Source of the DNA: an uncultured Bacteroidota bacterium
GTDB taxonomy: Bacteria > Bacteroidota > Bacteroidia > Bacteroidales > P3
Length of the DNA: 64,000 bases
Direction: 5' to 3'
Assembly (NCBI GenBank): GCA_902777005.1
Contig: CACYSB010000010.1
Location: 124,001-188,000 of the forward strand
Position 1 is the first letter of the stretch; each line of letters starts with the position of its first letter. Below, piece by piece: positions 56,689-64,000 of this stretch. The translations under genes and the position numbers were made by a program. Below the pieces are notes generated by a model. The model was not told the origin of the DNA. It ran no database searches and saw only the letters and a program-made list of their open reading frames with translations.

Positions 56689-58572
56689 ATGGTACTCAAA
56701 GACATACACTCACCGGAAGACCTCAAACGCATACCCGTCGACCAGCTGGCACCGATAATTGACCAGTTGCGCGACTACATAATAGACACTCTCTCGTCGC
56801 ACCCCGGCCACCTGGCGTCGAGCCTCGGGGCCGTCGAGCTTGCAGTGGCACTCCACTATGTATTCAACACTCCCGACGACAAGCTCGTGTGGGATGTCGG
56901 CCACCAGGCCTATGCCCATAAGATACTGACGGGTAGGGGAGAGCGCTTCTCTACAATACGTACCTATGGCGGCCTCAGCGGCTTCCCCAAGATGAGCGAA
57001 AGCCCATACGACGCCTTCGGCACCGGGCACAGCTCCACCTCCATATCCGCCGCACTCGGTATGGCCACCGCCAGCAAGCTGCAGGGGAACGACACCCGCT
57101 GCCATATCGCTGTCATCGGTGACGGCGCCCTCAGTGGTGGAGAGGCATTCGAAGCCCTCAACAACGTGGGCGATTCGCACGCCAACATACTTATAGTCTT
57201 AAACGACAACGGCATATCGATAGACAAGGCCGTGGGCGGCATGAACAGCTACCTAACACGCATAACAGCCTCACGCCGCTATAACAAACTGAAACGCAGG
57301 GTATGGGACCGCCTCGACGGCAACGATGGCGAGTCCAGACATGCCACTACACTCGGCTTCCTTCAACGCCTTACGTCAACAGCGAAGACTGTTGCCGTCG
57401 GCGGCAGCAACCTCTTCGAGGCACTCGGCATACGCTATTTTGGACCCGTGGACGGCAACAATGTGGTGGAACTCATTGATATCCTCCGCCGCCTCAAAGA
57501 ACTTGAAGGCCCCAAACTGCTGCATATTGTGACCAAGAAAGGCAAAGGCCTCCGTCAGGCCGAGCAGGACCCTGTACTCTATCATGCACCTGGACTCTAC
57601 GACATTCGCACCGGCAACCAAATCAAGGCTGACGAGGTGGACAAGCCGCTCAAATACCAGGAGGTTTTCGGCCGCACCATCATCGAACTGGCAGAGAAAA
57701 ACAGCGCCATTGTAGGCATCACACCGGCCATGGCCACAGGATGCTCGCTCAACCTCATGATGGCCCAAATGCCTGACCGCGTCTTCGATGTGGGCATTGC
57801 CGAACAGCATGCCGTCACCTTCTCGGCGGGTCTCGCTGCCGCAGGAATGATACCATTCTGCAACATCTACTCGTCTTTCGCACAACGTGCCTACGACCAG
57901 ATTATCCACGATGTTGCACTGCAGAAACTGCCTGTCATCATATGTCTCGACCGAGCCGGACTGGTGGGTGACGATGGCCCCACACACCATGGCACTTTCG
58001 ATCTGGCCTATCTGCGCCCAATACCGAATCTCACCGTCTGCGCCCCCATGAACGAGCACGAGCTGCGCAATATGATGTATACCGCACAACTGCCTGACCA
58101 TGGGCCGGTCGTCATACGATACCCACGTGGTGCAAGCGTACATAGTGATTGGCAATCAGACTTTTGTGCAATCAGAGTAGGGGAGGGTCGCTGTCTGCGT
58201 GAGGGCTCCGATGTGGCTATCATCAGTCTTGGACATCCCGGCAACGACGCCGTCGCGGCTGCCGTTGAGCTCAATAATAAGGGCATTTCTGCAGCAGTAT
58301 ACGATATGCGCTTCCTTAAGCCGCTTGACACACGTTTGCTTGACGAGATTGCTGCCGCCGGATTCCGGCGTATCGTCACTGTGGAGGATGGCTGCCGCTT
58401 GGGTGGCTTCGGAGAGGCCGTTCTAGAGTATTTCGCTGAACGGCATCCGCAGATGGTCGACAGAATAAAGATTCTCGCTATTCCCGACGAGTTCATCACT
58501 CACGGCAGCGTAGCGCAACTGAAGGCCGACTGCCATATCGACCGCGCAGCCATCGTCGCCGCCTGTCAATAA
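56689..58572 (+). CDS. dxs: 1-deoxy-D-xylulose-5-phosphate synthase
   Basis: 627 residues, normal length. First step of the MEP isoprenoid pathway from pyruvate and glyceraldehyde 3-phosphate. Seen: HPGHLASSLGAVELAVALH, VWDVGHQAYAHKILTGR, thiamine-diphosphate motif IGDGALSGGEAFEALNN ... VLNDN, and the transketolase middle domain VGIAEQHAVTFSAGLAAAG with DRAGLVGDDGPTHHG. Confidence 0.97.
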   Translation: MVLKDIHSPEDLKRIPVDQLAPIIDQLRDYIIDTLSSHPGHLASSLGAVELAVALHYVFNTPDDKLVWDVGHQAYAHKILTGRGERFSTIRTYGGLSGFPKMSESPYDAFGTGHSSTSISAALGMATASKLQGNDTRCHIAVIGDGALSGGEAFEALNNVGDSHANILIVLNDNGISIDKAVGGMNSYLTRITASRRYNKLKRRVWDRLDGNDGESRHATTLGFLQRLTSTAKTVAVGGSNLFEALGIRYFGPVDGNNVVELIDILRRLKELEGPKLLHIVTKKGKGLRQAEQDPVLYHAPGLYDIRTGNQIKADEVDKPLKYQEVFGRTIIELAEKNSAIVGITPAMATGCSLNLMMAQMPDRVFDVGIAEQHAVTFSAGLAAAGMIPFCNIYSSFAQRAYDQIIHDVALQKLPVIICLDRAGLVGDDGPTHHGTFDLAYLRPIPNLTVCAPMNEHELRNMMYTAQLPDHGPVVIRYPRGASVHSDWQSDFCAIRVGEGRCLREGSDVAIISLGHPGNDAVAAAVELNNKGISAAVYDMRFLKPLDTRLLDEIAAAGFRRIVTVEDGCRLGGFGEAVLEYFAERHPQMVDRIKILAIPDEFITHGSVAQLKADCHIDRAAIVAACQ

Positions 58573-58678
58573 GCCATACAATCTAAGTTTTATATTATTA
58601 AAGTATAAGCCTCAGAGTAGGGTCAGATATGGCCTATTTAACATAACCGCCGTATTGGGATATTGCGAATATAATATT

Positions 58679-58702
58679 TAAGCCGGCATTTTGGCCGGCT
58701 TA
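58679..58702. terminator. Bidirectional terminator between dxs and the thioesterase gene
   Basis: Stem TAAGCCGGC / GCCGGCTTA with loop ATTTTG, between convergent genes; AT-rich flanks rather than long T-runs. Confidence 0.7.
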
Positions 58703-58712
58703 ATTGAGTTAT

Positions 58713-59441
58713 TTATGCTATCGGCGTGATTTTTGCCGTAATGGCTGTCCCACGAGAATGCGTTATTTTTATGTATTGCGCATTGTCGATGCATTTACGG
58801 TAAAGATTTAGGGTTTCGCCGGGACGCGTCTCATTGGCATAGTTCATCTCAAGTGCGAACGGCTGCGCTGTGCTGAAGCCTTGTTCGTGCAGGCAGTCGA
58901 AAATCATCCTTATGTATTCGGAGTTGTTCACGTGGCGCGTATGATCAAGCATTGCGTAACTGGCCGTGCGCTGCATGGACAGGTCGTCGTCGGACATCTC
59001 TGGGACCTGCAGCTTGGCGAGCTTGTCGTATTGAGTGGCGCACTCCGGATGATTCTCATAATTGGCCACCACGTCGTTGAGACGCATAACACGGCGTGTG
59101 TTCATGTCAATCAGAGCCCATGCCGAAGTGCCTGTCAGAAGCTCCTCACCGCCTTCGGTCAGCACACGGTAGTCGCGTGATGCGATGAGACCGTTGTTGC
59201 CGCGCGACCATGTATTTAACATAATCTTTTCGAAGGCCATCGGCAGCCTATATATATTATAGTACGCGTGCGTAATCACCCAAGCACGGTTCTGCTGCAC
59301 GAGCGTCTTGAATCCTATGCCTGTAGCATTACCGTGATACTCCGTAACTTCCTGGCACAAACGCACTGCCGCCCATACATGAAGTCGGTCGCCAATATCA
59401 CATAAATACGACGGCACTTCGAGTTCCTGCTTGTAAATCAT
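58713..59441 (-). CDS. Acyl-ACP thioesterase
   Basis: 242 residues from ATG 59441, one base after the argS stop. Double hot-dog fold of the FatA/FatB-like bacterial thioesterases: CDIGDRLHVWAAVRLCQEVT, the second-domain motif DHTRHVNNSEYIRMIFDCL (catalytic Asn/His) and ALEMNYANETRPGETL. Releases fatty acids from acyl carrier protein. An in-frame ATG at 59471 would overlap argS and is less likely. Confidence 0.93.
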   Translation of the reverse strand: MIYKQELEVPSYLCDIGDRLHVWAAVRLCQEVTEYHGNATGIGFKTLVQQNRAWVITHAYYNIYRLPMAFEKIMLNTWSRGNNGLIASRDYRVLTEGGEELLTGTSAWALIDMNTRRVMRLNDVVANYENHPECATQYDKLAKLQVPEMSDDDLSMQRTASYAMLDHTRHVNNSEYIRMIFDCLHEQGFSTAQPFALEMNYANETRPGETLNLYRKCIDNAQYIKITHSRGTAITAKITPIA

Positions 59442-59442
59442 C

Positions 59443-61236
59443 TTACATCCTTTCCGGCACCTCAATGCCAAGTATATTCATCGTGTTCTTGAGTGCTTCG
59501 GCAACGGCGGCGCACAGGCTCACTCGCATGGCCTTAACCTGGGCATTCTCCTCGCGCAGTATCGGCGTATCCTGATAGAAGCTGTTGAATGATTTGGCCA
59601 GATCGTAGGCATAATTGGCAATCATTGCCGGACTATAAGCATTTGCTGCTGCGATAATTGTGCCTGGTAGTGAATGCAAAACTTTAAGCACTCCCCTCTC
59701 CTTCTCGTTGAGCTCGACGTGCTCATACGATGCGTCGCAAAGGTCACCGGCTTTGCGCACAATACTGCGTATGCGGGCGTGTGTGTATTGGATGAACGGA
59801 CCTGTATTGCCGTTGAAGTCGATGCTCTCGGCGGGATTGAACAGCATGTTCTTGGTCGGGTCGACCTTCAAGATGAAGTATTTGAGTGCTCCAAGTGCCA
59901 GAATGTGGTACAGGTGCTTGCGCTCATCGTTGCTGAGTTCGTCGTTCTTGCCGTGCTCGCGGCTCATTTCCTCGGCGGTCTTCTCCATCTCGTCTATGAG
60001 GTCGTCGGCATCCACCACTGTACCCTCGCGGCTCTTCATCTTACCGTTGGGAAGTTCCACCATACCATAGCTCAAGTGGTACACTTTGTCTGCCCATGAA
60101 AAACCTAATTTACCGAGTATTAGCTTCAGTACCTTAAAGTGATAGTCCTGCTCATTGCCGACTACATAGATGAGTCTCTCGGCGCCGAAGTCATTGTGAC
60201 GCAGCAGAGCCGTACCGAGGTCCTGGGTCATGTAGACGCTCGTGCCGTCCTTGCGGAGCAAAAGCTTCTGGTCTAGGCCGTCACCTGTCAGGTCGCACCA
60301 TACCGAGCCGTCTTCCTTGCGGAACAGTACACCCATATCCAAGCCTTTCTGCACCAGCTCTTTGCCGAGCAGATAGGTCTGACTCTCATAGTATACCTTG
60401 TCGAAGCCGACGCCCAGACGGTTGTAGGTCTCGTCGAAGCCGGCATACACCCAGCCGTTCATCTTCTCCCACAGGCCTCGCACTTCTTTGTCACCCTCTT
60501 CCCAGCGCTTCAGCATCTGCTGGGCCTCCACCATCAACGGGGCCTCACGTTTGGCCTGCTCCTCCTCTACCCCACTCTCCATCAGCTGCTTGACCTCGTC
60601 CTTATAGTGCTTGTCAAACTCCACATAATACTTGCCCACCAGGTGGTCGCCCTTCATGCCGCTGCTTTCGGGCGTCTCACCGTTGCCGTAACGCAGCCAG
60701 GCAAGCATGCTCTTGCAGATGTGGATGCCACGGTCGTTGACCAGGTTCACCTTCTTCACGTTGGCACCGGCAGCGGCCAAAAGCTGACTTACCGACCAGC
60801 CAAGAAGGTTGTTTCTAATATGCCCTAAGTGCAATGGTTTATTGGTGTTAGGGCTACTATATTCAACCACTACTGGAGCTGTGTTTGCATCGGATTTGGT
60901 GATGCCGTAGAGCGGCTTTCCGGCCGTTTCGGCGAGGAACTTCAGCCAGTAGCTGTCGGCAATCTCAAAGTTCAGGAAGCCCTTGATGACGTTGTAGCCC
61001 GAAACCTCAGGCAGCGCCTTCTTGACGGCTTCGCCAATCTCCGCGGCCACCGCCTCGGGGCTCTTGCGCGCCTGCTTCACGTATGGGAACACCACCAGCG
61101 TGCTGTCGCCTTTGAAATCGCGGCGTGTCTCCTGCAGCACCACGCCGGAGGGCTGCTGCTCGATACCATAGAGTTCTTTCAGTGCCTGCGATATGGCACC
61201 TGTCAACGAGTCATTTATATTCAATGTCATAGCCAT
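59443..61236 (-). CDS. argS: Arginyl-tRNA synthetase
   Basis: 597 residues, class I. Seen: the HIGH-type motif SSPNTNKPLHLGHIRNN, the KMSKS-equivalent region KMKSREGT, and a C-terminal anticodon-binding DALR domain ending in MNILGIEVPERM. ATG 61230 (MTLNIN) is an alternative two codons in. Confidence 0.96.
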   Translation of the reverse strand: MAMTLNINDSLTGAISQALKELYGIEQQPSGVVLQETRRDFKGDSTLVVFPYVKQARKSPEAVAAEIGEAVKKALPEVSGYNVIKGFLNFEIADSYWLKFLAETAGKPLYGITKSDANTAPVVVEYSSPNTNKPLHLGHIRNNLLGWSVSQLLAAAGANVKKVNLVNDRGIHICKSMLAWLRYGNGETPESSGMKGDHLVGKYYVEFDKHYKDEVKQLMESGVEEEQAKREAPLMVEAQQMLKRWEEGDKEVRGLWEKMNGWVYAGFDETYNRLGVGFDKVYYESQTYLLGKELVQKGLDMGVLFRKEDGSVWCDLTGDGLDQKLLLRKDGTSVYMTQDLGTALLRHNDFGAERLIYVVGNEQDYHFKVLKLILGKLGFSWADKVYHLSYGMVELPNGKMKSREGTVVDADDLIDEMEKTAEEMSREHGKNDELSNDERKHLYHILALGALKYFILKVDPTKNMLFNPAESIDFNGNTGPFIQYTHARIRSIVRKAGDLCDASYEHVELNEKERGVLKVLHSLPGTIIAAANAYSPAMIANYAYDLAKSFNSFYQDTPILREENAQVKAMRVSLCAAVAEALKNTMNILGIEVPERM

Positions 61237-61256
61237 TTATTTCGTTCAAAACAAAA

Positions 61257-61266
61257 TGCAAAGATA
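61257..61266 (-). promoter_or_regulatory. -7 promoter box of argS
   Basis: TATCTTTGCA on the minus strand, about 21 bases before the argS start. Confidence 0.75.
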
Positions 61267-61329
61267 CGAAAAAAATAGAAATTAGGAATTAGAAATTAGG
61301 AATTACGTGCTCTTATCCGATGCCCCTTT

Positions 61330-61430
61330 TGGCCCGGTCCGACTTCTCTACGACCTCCCTCCGACCAAAAGCCGTAAAACAACCGTTAAACAGTCGGAGC
61401 AGATACGGAGCGGGGGCGGAGCGCCACCGG
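61330..61430. repeat. Palindromic AACAACCG repeat, copy 6 (argS/BspA-like divergent gap)
   Basis: GGTCCGACTTCTCTACGACC, CTCCGACCAAAAGCCGTAAA, ACAACCGTTAAACAGTCGGA, then GCGGAGCGCCACCGGC. Followed by the CCTTTTGAAGA array (61456-61480), the same order as at 39.75-39.94 kb. Confidence 0.78.
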
Positions 61431-61499
61431 CACTACTATGGATAGGTGCTTGGGGCCTTTTGAAGACCTTTTGAAGACCTATGGAAGGGGTGTACTTTT

Positions 61500-61577
61500 T
61501 CGAACACGAATTACCACAAATGACCACGAATTTTCATGAATTATTTTGTCGGTTAAAAAACAATTCGTATCTTTGCA
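61500..61577 (+). promoter_or_regulatory. Promoter region of the last gene
   Basis: CGAACACGAATTACCACAAA, TGACCACGAATTTTCATGAA, TTATTTTGTCGG and the -7 box TATCTTTGCA (61568-61577). The same upstream sequence is seen at 40.02-40.10 kb and, shortened, at 15.07-15.12 kb. Confidence 0.75.
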
Positions 61578-61599
61578 CCGTTGTTAAAAAATATGTAAT

Positions 61600-64000
61600 A
61601 TGGGGAAAAGACTACTTTTTATCTGTGTTGCAATTCTGGCTGTATGGCAGAATGCTTCTGCATCTTATGACTTCTCTGCAGTGGCACCAACTGGACAGAC
61701 TTTGTATTTCTCATATGCCAATGGAAGCACAGGAAATAGCGTTTATGTGACATATCCTGGGAATGGTTATTTTTATGAAGGATTTACTATGCCGACAGGT
61801 GCGCTCACCATTCCTTCCAGTGTAAGTAATGGCAGTAGAACATATTCCGTCAGAGGTATTGATATAGGGGCCTTCTATGGTTGTACTGGCTTAACATCTG
61901 TCACTATCCCGAACTCCGTCACAAGTATTGGCGGCATTGTTTTTTACGATTGTACTGGCTTGACATCTGTCACCATCCCGAACTCCGTTACAAGCATTGG
62001 CAATTATGCATTCCACGGATGTATCGGCTTGACATCTATCACCATACCAAACTCCGTCATAAGCATTGGTAAAGGAGCCATCTCTTACTGTACAGGTTTG
62101 ACATCTGTAGTTGTTTCTGCTGGTAACTCTCATTATGATAGCCGCGACAATTGCAATGCCATCATTGAGACAGCAACAAATACTCTTATTGCAGGGTGCA
62201 AAAATACGGTTATTCCCACCACCGTCACAAACATTGGCCAAGAGGCATTCTATGGTATTAATAACTTGACCTCTATCTCGATCCCGAACTCCGTCACATG
62301 CATTGGTGAAAGTGCCTTCGACGATTGCACTGGCTTAACATCTGTCACCATCTCGAACTCCGTCACAAGTATTGGTGAATTGGCCTTTAGTCTTTGTACC
62401 AGCTTGACATCAATCACTATACCGAATTCCGTTGCAAGCATTAGCGGCTATGCCTTCTCCGGATGTACCGGATTGACCTCTATTACATCGCTTGCAACTA
62501 CTGCACCAATTTTAGATGATGGAGTTTTTTATGGAGTTCCCTCAGATATTGATGTGAATATCCCTTGTGGTAGTCTGGCTTCTTATGAAGACAGATGGTC
62601 GTCATTTTTTAACAATTTTATAGAACCACCTACAGTCATTATAGATGCCAGTTCAGCCGACGAATCTATGGGTTATGTGTATGTGTCAACACAACCAATT
62701 TGCCAATTGTCAACGGTAGTAATACAAGCTACTGCCAATTATGGCTATCATTTCGCTCAATGGGACGACGGCAATACTGATAACCCACGCGCTATAACGA
62801 TGACACAAGACACACTTTTTGTTGCAATATTTGCCAAGAACCAATACACGGTGACAGGAACAACAAACGACAGCGTGAAAGGTGTTGTTTCTGGCAATGC
62901 TACGGTGGACTACCTTGACAGAGTGACGTTGACTGCGACGGCCAATTATGGATACCACTTTGCCTACTGGAACGACTATAATACCTATAACCCACGCACT
63001 GTGGTCGCTACTGGCAATATAAACCTGATAGCCATATTTGGCTTTAACCAATACGCGATTAATCTTTCTGCAGACACTTCAATACACGGCTATGTGTACG
63101 GCGCCGGTATGTACAACTACCTTTCGGAACGCACTATTAGAGCCAGTGCAAACTATGGCTATTATTTCGTCCAATGGAACGATGGCAATACCGACAACCC
63201 TCGCACTATAACGCTGACGCAAGATACTCAGTTTGTTGCCCAGTTCGCCAAGAACACATACACGTTAGAGTTCCATAGTGCCGACAGCAGCATTGGTGTT
63301 GTGGACACGACAAGCATAAGCGGGGAATATCTTGACTCCGTACTGATTCATGCGACGGCTATACCTCACTATCACTTTGTGCGCTGGAATGATAACAACA
63401 CCGATAACCCGCGACGCTTTGTGTTCGACGGCAACCACGCCTACACGGCTTATTTCGCAATAGATACTCATACAGTAAGTGTGCAGATAGATAATCTAGC
63501 ACATGGTATGGTTGGCGGAAGTGGCATTCGCGAATACGGTCAGCCTATCACAGTATGGGCGGAGCGATATAGTGATTATCAGTTCACCCATTGGAGCAAC
63601 GGCTCCACTCATAACCCCTATACATTTGCTGTATTACAGGACATGGAGTTAACAGCTTTCTTTGTGGCTTACGGTGAACCGTGGCAAGATACAGTTTGGG
63701 TTTATGATACAACTTACATCACATTGACAGATACAATAACGCTGCACGATACTATCACCATTCACGATACGATTGTCATCCATGACACTATTGTAGTAGG
63801 TATTGACGGCATCGAGACCATCAACGCCAAGATATACCAGCGCAACGGACAGGTGGTGGTCGAGGGTGCAGAGGGTAACATGGTGACGCTCTATGATGTC
63901 AACGGCCGGGTGCTGGCGACAAAGCAGGACTACGATATGCCGCTGAGGTTTGATGTTCCCGCCACAGGCACCTATATGATTAAGATAGGCAACGCACCAG
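61600..64000 (+). CDS. BspA-like leucine-rich-repeat surface protein with T9SS sorting domain (cut by window edge)
   Basis: 800 residues visible. Signal peptide (LLFICVAILAVWQNASA). About seven BspA-type LRR_5 repeats (NSVTSIGNYAFHGCIGLTS), then five InlB B-repeat-like modules (NYGYHFAQWDDGNTDNPRAI, HYHFVRWNDNNTDNPRRF and others). A linker made of repeated HDTI/DTIT units follows, then the start of a T9SS sorting domain (VTLYDVNGRVLATK...GTYMIKIGNAP) that runs to the window edge. Only the last few residues are missing. Likely surface-exposed and adhesive, by family. Confidence 0.92.
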   Translation, partial: MGKRLLFICVAILAVWQNASASYDFSAVAPTGQTLYFSYANGSTGNSVYVTYPGNGYFYEGFTMPTGALTIPSSVSNGSRTYSVRGIDIGAFYGCTGLTSVTIPNSVTSIGGIVFYDCTGLTSVTIPNSVTSIGNYAFHGCIGLTSITIPNSVISIGKGAISYCTGLTSVVVSAGNSHYDSRDNCNAIIETATNTLIAGCKNTVIPTTVTNIGQEAFYGINNLTSISIPNSVTCIGESAFDDCTGLTSVTISNSVTSIGELAFSLCTSLTSITIPNSVASISGYAFSGCTGLTSITSLATTAPILDDGVFYGVPSDIDVNIPCGSLASYEDRWSSFFNNFIEPPTVIIDASSADESMGYVYVSTQPICQLSTVVIQATANYGYHFAQWDDGNTDNPRAITMTQDTLFVAIFAKNQYTVTGTTNDSVKGVVSGNATVDYLDRVTLTATANYGYHFAYWNDYNTYNPRTVVATGNINLIAIFGFNQYAINLSADTSIHGYVYGAGMYNYLSERTIRASANYGYYFVQWNDGNTDNPRTITLTQDTQFVAQFAKNTYTLEFHSADSSIGVVDTTSISGEYLDSVLIHATAIPHYHFVRWNDNNTDNPRRFVFDGNHAYTAYFAIDTHTVSVQIDNLAHGMVGGSGIREYGQPITVWAERYSDYQFTHWSNGSTHNPYTFAVLQDMELTAFFVAYGEPWQDTVWVYDTTYITLTDTITLHDTITIHDTIVIHDTIVVGIDGIETINAKIYQRNGQVVVEGAEGNMVTLYDVNGRVLATKQDYDMPLRFDVPATGTYMIKIGNAP

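Overview
The window looks like chromosomal DNA of an anaerobic Bacteroidota bacterium, most likely an uncultured gut or rumen member of the Bacteroidales. The evidence is: promoters of the Bacteroidota type (a TAnnTTTGCA box ahead of many genes); a type IX secretion (T9SS) lipoprotein of the SprE/PorW family plus five large secreted proteins ending in T9SS sorting domains; the Bacteroidota gene order ftsX-DUF3098-uppP-truB; and anaerobic metabolism (Na+-pumping methylmalonyl-CoA decarboxylase, class III ribonucleotide reductase, membrane pyrophosphatase). Core genes are GC-rich, while 13.9-19.3 kb is AT-rich and accessory.

Layout. 0-1 kb: 5' part of a membrane pyrophosphatase (minus). 1.3-12 kb: a long plus-strand run pyrE, FGE-like protein, hpt, lipoprotein, AsmA-like, DUF4199, glycosyltransferase, ychF, sprE/porW. 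It is followed by bactofilin and a kinase-RapZ fusion (to 13.9 kb). 13.9-19.3 kb: accessory region with a tandem array of three large hairpins with changing arms, a Bro-N protein, an Omp28-like T9SS protein and an unknown helical protein. 19.3-25 kb: mce-mmdA-Cys-rich lipoprotein-oadG-biotin carrier-beta subunit-deaminase, the succinate-to-propionate sodium pump operon. 25-28.5 kb: BspA-like leucine-rich-repeat surface protein (minus). 29-33 kb: nitroreductase, lipoprotein, and nrdG/nrdD behind a cobalamin riboswitch (minus). 33.5-39.7 kb: pruA, lipoprotein, M28 and M14 peptidases, small membrane protein (plus). 40-43 kb: fibronectin-repeat T9SS protein. 43-48.7 kb (minus): truB, uppP, DUF3098, ftsX, dnaN, lipoprotein, dapD. 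49-50.8 kb: ftcD and a 40-residue lipoprotein. 50.8-55.4 kb (minus): prfB, ZIP transporter, SRP RNA, priA. 55.7-58.6 kb: unknown exported protein and dxs. 58.7-61.2 kb (minus): acyl-ACP thioesterase and argS. 61.6 kb to the end: a second BspA-like T9SS protein, cut by the window edge.

The most unusual content is non-coding or repeat-derived. The hairpin array at 14.17-14.84 kb has units that keep one architecture while a GTNNCA core changes in concert in all six arm positions. A palindromic AACAACCG family occurs six times, five of them between divergent genes. A two-hairpin element with compensatory changes lies between two convergent gene pairs. Palindromes or short tandem repeats have been taken up in frame inside housekeeping genes (truB, priA, the kinase-RapZ gene). 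No tRNA, rRNA, CRISPR array or complete insertion sequence was seen. All similarity statements come from reading the sequence, not from database searches.
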